This document shows positions 1 through 11,897 of a DNA stretch of 51,949 bases, piece after piece (the stretch's first letter is position 1; every line of letters begins with the position of its first letter). Under the pieces are notes generated by a model. That model was given only the letters and a program-made list of their open reading frames with translations, searched no databases and was not told the DNA's origin. Origin of the DNA: Pelargonium nanum (taxonomy: Eukaryota; Streptophyta; Magnoliopsida; Geraniales; Geraniaceae); contig JAYMTF010000117.1 in the NCBI GenBank assembly GCA_036897485.1, positions 1-51,949 of the forward strand, read 5' to 3'. The translations under genes and the position numbers were made by a program.

Positions 1-1131
1 GGTGGGGTGGGGTTTTGGGTTAAAAGGGGAGAGCTACCCCCTGTTGTGTAGCTCATCTTTATTTTTTTTTTAAAAATTCGTCGGATCAAGTTTTTCTCGG
101 ATTGAATTTCGGATGCCCGCGGATTCGGATTCAAATTGTCGGCTCTATAAAAAAGTATGTCATACTTTCACGTTTATATATGTTATTTTTAATACATAAG
201 TAGATATGCACAATTAAAACATATAAAAGATAGATAATTATGAGTTGAGTAAAAATATATACTTATTTTATTAATTATTTTATACAAATGTATAATCGTC
301 TAATTATAAAATAAAATATGAGTGATCTCAAAATTTGATATATGAAATAAAAGAAATTGCTATCTATCTCCACCTCGTTGAATCATGTCATCATATTTAA
401 AAAACAAAATTCTACAATTAAAATGGTGAAACAAAAGAATGATGCAATTAGATAGCTTACAAAAAAAAAAAAGTGGAAATTAGTATCAAATCTTCTAAAA
501 ATAAATTTATGAGTCATCTGTATAAAAAAAATCAAAATTTTAAATTGATTTAAATATTTAATTTTATCTATAAAAATTTTAATATTTTAAAAAATTATAA
601 ACATTACATATTTTAAATGTAATAATTAAAATTGTAAAATTAATGTCACAGATTTAGAGTTCTCTCATATCTATTCAAATACAAACATACCAATCATAGT
701 CCAAATACCAAGATTTAGAGTTCTCTCCGATTAAGCTAAGACAAAAAAAATTAAAAAATAGTCCATGAGCATAAATATAAAATATGAAAATCAAATTAAA
801 GGATCCAAAGGAAAATAGGCATAAAAGAATTATTTTTCTATCAAACATTTGATTGTTGAAATTATATACTAAATTGCTAACAAAAATCAAGTTTAAGTGA
901 GTTTTAAATACCATAAAATTAACAAATATCACAATATAGTAAAAAAAATCAAAAATACATATCCATAGTCATAACCATGCATTTAATTAAAACCTAAAAG
1001 AAAATACATAAATATTTTAAATCTAAAATTACTCACGTTAGATAATTGGTTATATATTCATGTCTATTTTTAATTAAATATGTAATTGGTTATTGATATT
1101 AACAAAATTAATATTTTCTTTTAAGAAAGTG
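1..1131. other. Gene-free AT-rich stretch with a short repeat-like relic
   Basis: I see no gene here; the open frames are AT-rich chance frames. Positions about 84–150 are GC-richer and built from repeated 'cggat'/'ggattcgg' words, the style of decayed hAT-type non-autonomous elements in plant genomes. Positions 16–75 also loosely resemble 18137–18195, which lies inside a mariner-like element. The rest is A/T runs without recognisable signals. Confidence 0.4.
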
Positions 1132-1490
1132 GTGTATATTTTATATATGTCACTTTTTCTCAAATTATGTTAGTAAGATCAACAAGTAAACACAGAATCT
1201 CAAACAATTATGCGGACGTTAACGTGATAGAGAACACGAAAAGACCGAATATATGAAGCACATGGATATAGATAAACATTTATTTCCAACACAATAACAT
1301 TTCAATATTTTAGGATGTTGGATAGGAATAAAATTGAGAAGGACATGAATTTTTACCCTAAGAGAATGAGGAAAGAAAGCAATAACAATTAATATTGTGT
1401 TGGGCTGTTGTTGAGGGATGGAATAGAGTATAAAACACTATTGATGTGTACAATATTACACTATTTAGGTCGATCAAGTATATATAATTA
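1132..1490. repeat. Diverged tandem duplication, copy 1
   Basis: First of two similar blocks about 460 bp apart. Shared landmarks in the same order include 'gttagtaagatca', 'agagaacacgaaaa', 'gaccgaatatatgaagcac', 'ggacatgaattt', 'gcaataacaattaatatt' and 'gtcgatcaag'. There are many substitutions and small indels, so the duplication is old. No terminal inverted repeats or coding capacity were seen; it could be a segmental tandem duplication or two copies of an unrecognised repeat. Confidence 0.8.
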
Positions 1491-1592
1491 GGGTTGTTCA
1501 TTCGGTCTGATTCAAACCAAACCGAAATAAATCAAAAAATCTAACCCGCACTCGTAATATGTGTATTAATTGTAGGACATTTTAAATGACAA

Positions 1593-1960
1593 CAATGTAT
1601 ATAACACATATATGTGTCACATTTTTCGCAAATTAGGTTAGTAAGATCACCAAGTAAGCAAATATTCTCGATTACGTAATCGTTAATGTGACAGAGAACA
1701 CGAAAAAGACCGAATATATGAAGCACATGGACCGAGGATAAACATTAATTCCAACACATAACACATTATTTTTAGAATGTTGGATTGGAACAAAATTGAA
1801 AGGACATGAATTTCTACCCCAAGAAAATGAAGCAAGAAAGCAATAACAATTAATATTATGTTGGGTTGTTGTTGAGAGATAGAAGAGAAAGAAAAAAGAA
1901 AAAGAAACACCATTGATGTGGACATTACACTTCGATTTGAGTCGATCAAGCATTTATAAT
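1593..1960. repeat. Diverged tandem duplication, copy 2
   Basis: Second copy of the block at 1132–1490, with the same ordered landmarks. It differs by a purine-rich insertion near 1880–1905 (aga/gaaa runs). The roughly 100 bp between the copies (about 1491–1592) starts with 'tagggttgttcattcgg', which resembles the end of an hAT-type MITE. That suggests a transposon end lies at the junction. Confidence 0.8.
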
Positions 1961-2657
1961 AACCCATATTCATAGCTTATCTTCCATGGACATTTTTGAC
2001 CTAATCTTTGTTTTATGAAGAAGATGAACAATGACCATTTTTGATGATTTGCTTTCACAACTCCTTCTCAACAATGTTTGTATTTAAATTGAAATAATTT
2101 ATTGCTAGATCAACATTGTGTGTGGCACGTTGCTTCTTGCTACCATTTGTAGTTAACAATCACCTTCAATTTATAATTAGCTTGTGCTTTTATTTTCAAA
2201 GTGACAGCGACAGATGGTAAACAATTAGATTAAATACTAATGATATGTTTAGTATCTCTTATTTGTCAGTTGCATAATATTTTTGTTCTAGCTCACTAGT
2301 GAGAAAAAATGCCAACATGAGTATGGAGAGAAAAAATATTTACTAGCGTCTGTTTTTAATTAGTTTACGAAGTGCCGGTAGAAAGGAAAGTAACAGTAGA
2401 GAGAAAATTGGGCCACATTCTTTTGCGCACGAAACTAGTTGAAATTCACTTGGCCCACTCAAAACGGGTCTATGGTCAAAACTCATAGCCTTTGACATTG
2501 GCTTACTTGTTGTCGTCCATTTTGAGAACACGGTTTTATTGTTTTGAGATGTTGTTTAGATAGTTTTGAAATTTTGTTTTATTGTTTCCTATTAGGATTG
2601 GGGTTTGTGTGTATATGCATGAGAAAAAATATATAAGCCCTTATTTTTATGACATAG

Positions 2658-2815
2658 ATAGGCTATTAAGACTATGGTAAATCAATGAAATTATGACATC
2701 ATATTAAATTTTTCACTATAACTATCGTAATGAATTTTTGGGGTAAATCGATCCGCTGATCCATAATTTTAATGAGATTTCACATTTTATTGATGATTTA
2801 GCCTAAACAAAATAA
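2658..2815. mobile_element. MITE, family A, copy 1 (decayed)
   Basis: A short element with imperfect terminal inverted repeats: the left arm (about 2661–2700, 'ggctattaagactatgg...') is roughly complementary to the right arm (about 2780–2813, ending 'gatttagcctaaacaaaa'). The core around 2753–2795 ('cgatccgctgatccataatt') is shared with the element at 6981–7135 ('cgatccgtccggatctatga'), so both belong to one family. No coding capacity. The superfamily is not resolved because target-site duplications are unclear. Confidence 0.55.
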
Positions 2816-2826
2816 CTTTTGGCGCG

Positions 2827-2860
2827 CTCTCTCTCTATATATATGTATGTATGTATGTAT
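2827..2860. repeat. Compound microsatellite (CT)n(TA)n(GTAT)n
   Basis: Uninterrupted simple repeat of CT, then TA, then GTAT units directly after MITE copy 1. Confidence 0.9.
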
Positions 2861-3778
2861 TTGTTTTGAATTGGTTTTTGAATTTTGATTATTGATGAAT
2901 AAGAAACATAGTTTCTTTCTACTACATTGCTTTTGCATTATCGGTTGATTGTTTGTTTTTGCATAATTGTGCATCACTTTATAGAATTGAATTTTGAATA
3001 ATGAAAGAAAGTGTGAGGCTCAAGACAAACTTATTTACTAACTTTTTCTGCTCTTGAGAACTTGTACCTTACTTTTTTTACGTGAATTATGTCTACTTAC
3101 ACGTGAATATGCAAATGTCAAAGAAAATTTTGAAAATTGTTCAGTGTGTTAAAAATTTCAAAATCTTACATTTCCTGCAAAATATAAAAATAAATGTGTA
3201 ATTATTAAACCATTCTTATCGCATACACAAATTTAAAAAACTAATGAATATATTTAACCCTCAAAGAGTTCGATTAGTTAATTTCACATTAACTAAAAAC
3301 TTTTGGCTAACCAGAATTTCATTTTGATAAAGCAAGATTTGGGACAATGAGAGGATCTAATGGAAAAGCATAAGATCATAATCTAAGAAGCATTAGTGTC
3401 GGTAGGAACAAGATTATTTGTTAATTATGAACATTCCCACATTTATGCAATTTGAAAAAAGAATAAAGGTTTTGAACAATATAATAAGTCAAATCCAACG
3501 GTTGTGATTAGACAATCATATTTGAATAACTAACTAACTAAAAGTCAGTCTTGTTCACCAATTCCAATGGGGCAGTTGAGGAGCTTTAAAGGGTAGTTGC
3601 TTGATTCTTTAATTACTGATTTTATTACATTTATTCTATTTACTACCACCAAATTTAAAGCATCACAAAAGCTGAGGTGTAGTTAGTTTGGTTAGCTACA
3701 CCTATTTTCTATGTATTGGTTGTTAAAGCTTATAATAGAAGACAGCAAAATCTTGGTCTAGAGATACACTTTGATATG

Positions 3779-3794
3779 CTCTCTCTCTCTCTCT
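3779..3794. repeat. (CT)8 microsatellite
   Basis: A pure CT run preceding 'ataggcatcttctcc'. CT tracts can mark plant core promoters, but no gene follows within reach. Confidence 0.85.
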
Positions 3795-5659
3795 ATAGGC
3801 ATCTTCTCCTTTGATTGAGGCCAACCTCAACCCCCAATTGGCCAATTTTACTCTTCTAGTGAGTATACAACAAATCCTTCTAGAACTTTCCATTATTTTA
3901 GTTAAGGGTGTCCGAAAATTAGCCAGCAGTGTAATAGATTGAGCATATATCGATTACGTTTGATCATCTTTTAGTTTGGTTTATGATTTGGTTTAGTCAT
4001 GATTTAAGCTAGATGAAATTAATTAGACATTACATATAACAAAGTTGCTCTTGAGACTATGAGATCTCGCCGAGATGTCATGTAATGTAACCGAGTTCTA
4101 TACCATTCGGCTGAGATGACTATCACAATACTATTGAATCTCAATTAGTCAATTTCACACTCAAAATCAAATTTTCAAGTTTGAATATGAAAAACTTGTA
4201 AACATAGATGGTGGGTAGGGTCTTGTTTGGGAGAGAAGACCAGCTTTACTGCAAAAGAATTCTGCAAACTTTTTTGTGTCCCATTGTGGACTAAACTATT
4301 TGGAGGGGACATGATATTGATTCAAGAGCAACACCATTTCATGAGGAATTTTCATGGTCAATTTAAAACATGGAGTGTGGTGTGGGGTTTAGTAAATTAA
4401 CCAAACAAACATGGCCATGGCAAGACTTACATGCAAATTTACATAAAAGTCCTAATTAGATATGATTGTTATTGCCCATTTAATAGGCTCAAGAGAGAAA
4501 AAGATTGGCCTCACTCTCTCCACTTTTAACCCACATGGCCACATGGGTTGATCTATATGTGAATTGAGATTTGAAAGTGATGTGTAGAGATAATGTATAT
4601 GGATAATATTTCACTTGGTGGTCCTATTATTTCACTTGTTTTAATTAACTATTGATGTCCACTTCTATAAAATATTTTAAACAACGTCATGCAGGTTAAA
4701 CAGCTAGTACGTTTTAGTTTAGGTAGTAAAGTTTCAAATCTGAGTTTTTTTGTCAGCATTATTTGTAATTTGTACATATTATTGATGTAGTGTGATTATG
4801 ACTTGTATAAAAAAATTGTAGATTGAGAAAAACTTTTATTAAAATGACGGTTGAAAAACAACACAGTGAGAAAATAATCTCTAACTTTTATACACATCAA
4901 AACATTAGTTAAAGAAGCTGCACAATATTGTTTATCTCACATTTCAAACTCTATCTCAAAATATTTGTGAAATAAATTATTCAATAGTTTTTTAAAATAA
5001 TAAAACTCTCCAAAGCTATTTCATCTCCTACATCGATCAATAACAATTATACATTAGACTTATTATTGACTAGTTTGCAATTCCTCATAAACCGGATCTA
5101 TATGGTCTATATATCGATTTAACTTAAATAATAATATTATCAAAGTTAATAAAATTAGTTCAAACTTAGTAATGATTCAACCATAAACCGTTTTTATTTA
5201 CGTTCTTTTTACTATCATCTTATCTAATAACTCGATTCATTTAACAAGTAACTCAATCAAAAGACCGAAATGATTTTTATATAAATTTCAAAATATTTTG
5301 TGTGAGAGAGGAGTGGGAACAATATATGCTACTTTTGTTGGATAGTCAACAAAGAAAATGATACTGAAATTTGACATTTTGTTATAGCTGCAACAGGAAG
5401 TTTACTGAAACAGTGAAAGGTGAGACCATACACAAAAAGCAATAAAAATGTTTAGAATTTATATACCATTTTTTGAATATTTTATTTTTACAAATAAAAA
5501 CAACAAAAATTAATTAAATATTGTATAAGTGAAAACAATAGTTGTAGTGGAAGTTGCCTCTTCTGGACATATTCAAAGTTCAAACCGCAAGTTGGTTATT
5601 TGCCGTTATTATTGTTTTTTTGTTTGTTTTTTCGGAAATTAAAAGATATGATTATTTAA

Positions 5660-5713
5660 TTGTCTACAATAGAAATTCCCTTAAAAAAAAAGTCTACAAT
5701 AGAAATTCCTTAA
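5660..5713. repeat. Short direct repeat of about 22 bp
   Basis: The string 'gtctacaatagaaattcc' occurs twice, separated by an A-run, followed both times by 'ttaaaa'. It is consistent with a small local duplication. Confidence 0.8.
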
Positions 5714-6980
5714 AATTTTATTAAAAAATATCACCCTCTTTTTCCATTAAAAAATTGTCTTGTTTGAAAAAAAAATACCAATTATTTTTATGTTACCGAT
5801 ATGTGAGAGATTTTGATGCAAGTGCAGCTAATGAGCCGAGAGAAGTAGTATTATAGAATACAATAGGTTACATCTTTATATGCGCAACGGCATGAAACTT
5901 GATCAACGGTAATTGAAACGGATGTACGATTAGAACTCATCACCTTCGGCCATAATTTATGTTGTTATGAGTTATTCTAAGGCTTATTTAATGGTGTTTT
6001 AAAAGAGAGTTGTTTTTAAATATGAGTAATTTTGTAATTTAGTTCTTTTTATTATAATTTTCTATTAAGTTTTGGATTTGTGTATTACATATATATGTTT
6101 TACATTGTTTTAAAGCTGGTTTTGTTTGGACTGAATAATTCGTTTGTATATTCTCTCGACTAAGTTCACCTATCTACATGTATGTTATGTTCTCTCTAAT
6201 CCAGTTTTCACACGAGAAAAGTGTTAAAAAATCTCACATAATTAAATCTGTTCTCTTTTATCCTATTTGCAAACTAGGGATGTTACACAAAAATTCATAT
6301 TAAAATATTGTAAAATCAACCACCACAAAATGTCATATTTATCCCCATAAAATGATACTCCAAATTTTTATAATATGTATTATCTGCTATTTTTAAATAC
6401 ACTTTTGAAAATTGTTGTCTCTTATTTAATGTTTGTGTTGTCTTTGTTGGGGTGGGTTTGTTTTACTGACCAAATGGAGCATTGAATAGTATAGGTACTG
6501 TTTGGAAGAATCTGTCAAAATCAAATCAGATTATTTCAGAACAAAATAAAAATTAAATTGCACATAAAATGCCAAATATTTTGCATGTGCTGCTACTGCT
6601 ATTGGCAGGCCCTTACAGAATTACAAATCAATTTGCCTTTCAACTCTTTTTTTAATAAAATAAAAATTAAGTAATTTTTACCCAACATGTAAATAAAAAC
6701 ATAAATGAGAGTGAGAGCTATTTTTAAGTATTTATTTTATATTTGTGTGAATTTAATAAAATTAAGATGAGAATGAGTTTTAAATTGGGGGTTGGGTTGA
6801 GTTTGGGACCATAGTTGCTTTATTTTAGGGCTGTCCCTGCAGTTCAGGGCCATACCTTTTTGGACTTCACACCCTAAGCTAGGGCTAGCCATACACCACT
6901 ACATTTCCCTTTTTCTTATAGTGAAATTATGAAGCAATATTTACATGTAAATAGAGGAAAATGAATATGAGCAAAAAAAA

Positions 6981-7135
6981 TTTTGGCTTAGGTTAAGTCA
7001 AATCAATGAGGTATATCTCGTTAAATTTCATTTATACTCACTTAAGTAAATTTGTGGGAGCAGAACGATCCGTCCGGATCTATGATTTTTAATGAGGTGT
7101 CATCACCTCATTAATGGCTTAGTCTAAGCCAAAAA
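6981..7135. mobile_element. MITE, family A, copy 2
   Basis: The better preserved copy. The left end 'ttttggcttaggttaagtca' pairs with the right end, whose reverse complement begins 'ttttggcttagactaagcc', and both arms continue into 'atcaatgagg' or its complement. The arms span about 6981–7011 and 7105–7135. Core similarity to the copy at 2658–2815 supports a family. No ORF. PIF/Harbinger-like ancestry is possible but the target duplication is not clear. Confidence 0.65.
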
Positions 7136-8955
7136 TTAATTTGCTTAAACTCTCAATTCTCAAATAAATATATTATATTTTATTGACATCATTAATGTAA
7201 AATTGTGAAGTAAATTTTTGTTTTATTAGATACTAAGCATAACAGTCAATTATAGTTTTATTAATTCATTTTCATGGCCGGTTTGAAAAATGAAAACAAT
7301 CTGAGCTCGACTTACTAAGTCATTTATAAGAGGTGCGGATTTTAGAGTTTAGTTCAAAGTATACATGTTTAATGCAAATTTTTATGTCATATATGACCTG
7401 AAAACTGGTTAGATCACCGCCAAACACGTGAAACAACTAACAAAAATTTGTGTGTGTACATACTCTCTCTTTAGTAAGAAGGAGAAGATCTTATGATTTA
7501 CACCGAGAGCTTCTCTATCTACTTTTTTCTTTTGTAACTTTTTCTAAAATTCTATCTAGTAAAGTGTTGTTCAAGGTAGATTATTACTCTCATGTATGAT
7601 TCGGTTTTCCATGCACACAAGGTCTCCGCTAAACAATTTGCTACTCTTGAGAAAGCTCAAAAATTCGGACCAAAGACTTAATCCCTCATACATATCCGTC
7701 CTCCAAGACCCAAAATCAAATACTCCAGACATCAAGACATTTACATACAGCATCCCTAATACATGAACAATCAGACAAACTCTATTGTGATCATTTAGAA
7801 GATCCAAGAATATGCATGACTGTATTATATGGATGAACAAATCATTTTTATAATTGAAATGTCTTAGATTTTAAATACTCATATTAAAAAAATTATCATT
7901 TTAGGATGCATACATATACAATTAATTAAATGAGGAATGGACGTGACATATTACATGAAAATCTACCAAACGCACATGGGATTGCGTTTTATTAATTATC
8001 AACAATTAAACTTTTGTAAGTACTCTTACCAACTTCTTGATTACGTACTTATCACTAATTAAATTTAGTCTTCTTTCAGTTTCAAAGTCTAATTCGAGTG
8101 TCATCACCCATGTGCTCTCTTACTCATCATGAACTAATTGCAAAAAAATATGGACCTTTCTTGGTAAATAGGGACCCACAAAACCTTTTTTTAGTTTTTT
8201 TTCCTCCCAATTGTACACATTTTCCACAAAATAAAATAATAGTTCACAATTTATAGGTAAAGAATTTATGGAGGATGGAATAAATTTTATACCAATAAGT
8301 GGAGAAATTTGTGCCTGAAAATGTGTATTAAATTTTGTCTACCAAAAAAAGAAGATTTGGTATTAAATTCATCTACTTGGTTTCCTACCAATTTCTATTA
8401 GATGACTCAAGCTCAACTCAATGGCCAGAAAATTTGGTTATGTGAATTCCATGCATGTGTTTTGAGTCTACCATGAGAGAGACCCATAACCACTAAACAT
8501 TTTAGCTTACATTTAATTATTTAATTAATTATTATTTGGGCTAAAAAAAGAAATTATAATGATTATGTTTTTTTTAAAGAATTATAATGATTAAGTTGAT
8601 GTAATTAAGGTAATTAAATTTGAAGTCTATTCTCAAAAAAAAATTTGAAGTCAAACATGGTCAATATATTAAATTCACTTTTCGGCTTGTTGTTAAATAA
8701 AGGTTCAATCCTATAAACCCTAGAATTTGGTGCAATCTTTAATAAAAGTGTTTATTTTTTGTGCAAGTTGAGAAACCAGTAGCATGACTTAATATACATT
8801 AGTTCGCATTTGGTTTAAATTGGTATAAATTTCAAATTTTTGAATTCAAAAGTTTCATAAATGAAACTAAAATTGCTATACAATAAATCGCTATGTATTA
8901 TATAAGTGTGTGCACGTGCGATGTTACTTAACAAATCACAAGTGAAAACGACAAA
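7136..8955. other. Intergenic, no gene seen
   Basis: AT-rich sequence. A minus-strand open frame at 7571–7840 (89 aa) has no family I recognise and no gene context. Small local duplications such as 'aattataatgatta' (about 8560–8595) and 'aatttgaagtc' (about 8618 and 8642) are present. Confidence 0.45.
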
Positions 8956-8959
8956 TGAT

Positions 8960-9600
8960 CAAGAAAATGTGGCGCCCATTCGCCACGTCTAACATTCTCA
9001 AAAGATCGGATACCTCAACTATGAAGATGAATCTGGAAGTCTAAAAGAGCATGTGGGAGAAGGCGTCTCTCAAGCCCAAACAAGAAGACCGGTCTAAGCG
9101 GTCGTCCGGGAAGAGAGCCATGACCCCTCGGACGACAATTGATCCCTGAAAGAGAAACAAAACCCTCATGGTGATCGGAACCAATCCACGTTTTTCCAAC
9201 TTAGTCAAAACGAGCCTGAAACTCCCCCGTTTAGGCCGAGTTCACCTATTAGTTGTTCAATTTGTGTAAAGGAGCTCATGTTCAAGTCGCGCGAGGGAAG
9301 ACTCACGTCAACAAGAAATCACTGAAGTTTCTTATTTTTCCTGTCACCTTAAATGTCCTTGCCCCTCCTTTATGGTCATTGTGTCGTCGGGTCAACGCCT
9401 TACCAAGCCACCACCACGACATCTCGTTTATTTGGACAATAAGACCCGAAATAATAAAGGCTATACATTTCCCCGCAATGCTTGAAGGACTTAGAACACT
9501 TACAAGACTCTAAAACCCTAAACAAACAATGACGGACAATCGATTTACTATAGATATTTGTAGAATTGTGAATGTCATTATCTACTATTGACAATAAAAC
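8960..9600. mobile_element. Possible LTR-retroelement relic (fossil)
   Basis: A GC-richer island in AT-rich surroundings. It has a 'tggcgccc' word near 8970, which resembles the primer-binding-site style of some Gypsy-type elements. The tail near 9490–9600 ('gactctaaaaccctaaac', 'gaattgtgaatgtcatta', 'ctattgacaataaaa') resembles LTR ends in plant genomes. No second LTR and no recognisable gag or pol was seen, so this is a broken piece or solo remnant at most. Family and orientation are inferred. Confidence 0.35.
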
Positions 9601-10308
9601 TCAAAACCTAAACAACATTAAATTGCTAAAACGTAATAATATCCTTTTTCACTAATTGAACTAGCCTACATTGACAATAAGTTTGAGATGATAGTGCTAA
9701 AATTGTTTATTAATATCAAATTTTAAAGAAATTATAATGTTATTTTAATTATTTCAATGGAAAATAGTCAAAAACTCAAAATACCCCACGTTACCAACTA
9801 ACCAAATAAAAGATAACAAATTAATAATGTTTCGAGAAATTCAAAATTTACTCCAACTGTTGAGCTTTTATGTACCTTAATGAATAGATTGAATTCTCAT
9901 TGAATACACATGAGAACAAAATATAAAAATAAATTAAAAATAAATACTGGAAAAAGTATATTATTAAATATTTATTTATTTTTATCACATGAACAAAAAA
10001 GGAAGAAAAAAAACAGATTGCTCAGCCCCACCATGATTTCTTGGAGATCTTGAATATTTTATTTCTTCTAAATTTCCAAAAATGCTACAGAAACAAAAAA
10101 TAAAAACCACACGGTTTCAAGCCACACGTGCTGAGTTCTTTGCCATTTTTCTCCTAAAAATTAAATTACTTGAATTTTCATCATTTGTGGAATTACAACT
10201 TTAACCTTACCTAGCCATTGGCGGTTTTTGGTCCCAACTCCTTGAAGGGTTGGTTAGTTTGTGAAAAAGTGGTGGCTCAATAGTCCCATTTACACCCCCA
10301 AAATCTTC
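9601..10308. other. Upstream region of the expansin gene
   Basis: No gene. AT-rich up to about 10,000, then a promoter-like stretch with one G-box and a TATA box (listed separately). It is the likely proximal promoter of the expansin gene. Confidence 0.5.
10125..10130. promoter_or_regulatory. G-box CACGTG upstream of expansin
   Basis: A perfect palindromic CACGTG within 'gccacacgtgctgag', about 185 bp upstream of the TATA box. G-boxes are bound by bHLH (PIF type) and bZIP factors; use in this promoter is inferred. Confidence 0.5.
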
Positions 10309-10315
10309 TATAAAT
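10309..10315 (+). promoter_or_regulatory. TATA box of the expansin gene
   Basis: TATAAAT about 160 bp before the ATG, followed by a C/T-rich stretch ('ctcactctcctcccatt') and a plausible transcription start near 10340. Position and sequence fit a plant TATA promoter. Confidence 0.7.
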
Positions 10316-10394
10316 TGTCACTCACTCTCCTCCCATTTTCTTCACACACCATTTTTAAAGCTTTTCTTGTTCTGCTCGCTCCAATCCTCCATAT

Positions 10395-10468
10395 GTAAGC
10401 TCTCACATGAACTCTTCAGGGTTCTTGATTTTGAGCCCAGGTTACTAAAAGTTTGCTCCTTTTTGCAG
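10395..10468 (+). other. Possible 5'UTR intron of the expansin gene
   Basis: A donor-like GTAAGC at 10395 and an acceptor 'ctttttgcag' ending at 10468 would place a 74-nt intron just before the start codon at 10473. The pyrimidine tract is good but the intron is close to the lower plant size limit, so the leader may instead be continuous. Confidence 0.4.
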
Positions 10469-10472
10469 AAAA

Positions 10473-11897
10473 ATGGCTCTCTCTGGTTTTTTCTTGGTGG
10501 GTTTTCTTACAATGGTCTCATATGTTAATGGGTATGGTGGAGGTTGGACTGATGCTCATGCCACTTTCTATGGAGGTGGTGATGCTTCTGGCACAATGGG
10601 TATGTCATGAAATAGAGGACCATGTGAAAAAAAGTGGAAAACCCATTTGATTTTTTATTGTGGTTGTTGAATTTTTTGGGTTGGTTTGTGCAGGTGGAGC
10701 TTGTGGGTATGGAAATCTGTACAGCCAGGGGTATGGAACCAACACTGCAGCTCTGAGCACAGCTCTGTTCAACAATGGGCTGAGCTGTGGTGCTTGCTTT
10801 GAGATCATGTGTGTGAATGACAGAAAATGGTGCCTCCCAGGGTCAATCATGGTCACTGCCACCAATTTTTGCCCTCCAAACAATGCTTTGCCCAACAATG
10901 CTGGAGGGTGGTGCAACCCTCCCCAGCAGCACTTTGACCTCTCTCAGCCTGTTTTCCAGCACATTGCTCAGTACAAAGCTGGAATTGTCCCTGTCTCCTA
11001 CAGAAGGTCAGTACCCCCAAAAATCTAAACTTTTATCTACAGTGAAGTTGTTGTCTCGTGACCTCGAAATCTTAGAAACCGTCTTTAGGTAAAAGTTGTT
11101 ATAAATTACATACCGTAAAATTGTTATCTCGCGGCCTGAAGGTCATACAAACAGTAAAATTGTTATCTTGTAACCTCAGACATAAAATAGTCTTTTTGCA
11201 ACAATAGTTTGAAATTGTATAGAGTAGAATTATTGTTTCCTAACAATAGAAACCTTTTTTTATGCAAAAATAGTTTAAAATTGCATATAATAAAATTGCT
11301 ATCCCGTGACTTCATGGTCATGAAACAACCTTTGTACACTAGTTTTAAAGTGCATACATTAAAATTGTTGTCTTGTGACCTCATAGCTATAATAATAGTA
11401 AAATTGTCATATCGTGGCCACATGGTCATAGAAACCGTCTTTCTATCCAAAAAAAGAAGAAAACTGCATACAGTAAAATAGGTGTTTTGTAATCTCAAGA
11501 TCATAGAAACAATGTTGAGTCTCGTGTACTAAGTTGTCCTTTCGGTAATTAGTTGCCAATTAAGTGACATTTGTGGGTTGGTTTTTGTAGGGTACCCTGC
11601 AGAAGAAGGGGAGGCATAAGGTTCACAATCAACGGACACTCCTACTTCAACCTCGTCCTAATCACCAACGTTGGAGGAGCTGGTGATGTCCATTCAGTGG
11701 CCATCAAAGGGTCAAAAACTGGGTGGCAAGCAATGTCCAGGAACTGGGGGCAAAACTGGCAGAACAACAATTACCTTAATGGACAGAGCCTCTCCTTTAA
11801 GGTCACCACAAGTGACGGCCGTACAGTGGTCTCTTACAATGTTGCCCCTGCTGGCTGGTCCTTTGGCCAGACCTATAGTGGTGCTCAATTCCACTGA
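10473..11897 (+). CDS. EXPA: Alpha-expansin (EXPA2/EXPA8-like), three exons
   Basis: Secreted, non-hydrolytic cell-wall-loosening protein that acts at cellulose–xyloglucan contacts in acid growth. Exons 10473–10599, 10694–11006 and 11591–11897 join in frame to 248 aa, the usual family length. Residues 1–20 are a hydrophobic signal peptide ending at VNG, and the mature protein begins [16 protein letters not shown]. Domain 1 (GH45-like barrel) shows [10 protein letters not shown], the cysteine pattern from C46, and the conserved HFD motif at 122–124. The [11 protein letters not shown] linker follows, then domain 2 (CBM63-like) with SRNWGQNW and [12 protein letters not shown]. The protein ends GAQFH, one residue past the common ending. 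Introns start GTATGT and GTCAGT and end CAG and TAG. The KWCLPGSI and [15 protein letters not shown] signatures point to the EXPA2/EXPA8 clade, recalled from memory. Intron 2 carries a repeat array. Confidence 0.96.
11038..11545 (+). repeat. Degenerate tandem array in expansin intron 2, SINE-like
   Basis: Eight recurrences of 'gtaaaattgttatctcgtg'-type anchors begin near 11040, 11113, 11152, 11222, 11290, 11360, 11397 and 11474. Most are followed by 'acctcaaggtcatagaaac', 'agtctttttgcaaaaatag' and 'ttaaaattgcatac'. Full units are about 65–75 bp and some are truncated. The array ends at 11521–11542 with 'ctcgtgtactaagttgtcc', which matches 19 of 22 positions at 32409–32430. Unit words resemble the body of the tRNA-derived Au-type SINE ('ggtcac.ggttcga...aaacagcctcttgcaaaaa...gcgtacaata', from memory). 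The array fills most of the 584-nt intron. The repeat is directly visible; the SINE origin is inferred. Confidence 0.75.

Larger units (their letters stand above)
1961..6980. other. Intergenic region without recognisable genes
   Basis: Read on both strands, this AT-rich stretch shows no protein family, tRNA or rRNA. It contains one MITE (2658–2815), microsatellites (2827–2860, 3779–3794), a short direct repeat (5660–5713) and scattered promoter-like words not tied to a gene. Confidence 0.5.

Noticed and set aside
16-75. Similarity of the window start to 18137–18195
   Set aside because: Shared words such as 'aagggg...ctacccc' and 'tcatctttattttttt' are partly low-complexity; too weak to call the same element.
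7571-7840. 89-aa minus-strand frame
   Set aside because: Hydrophobic composition but no recognisable family, no promoter and no exon partner.
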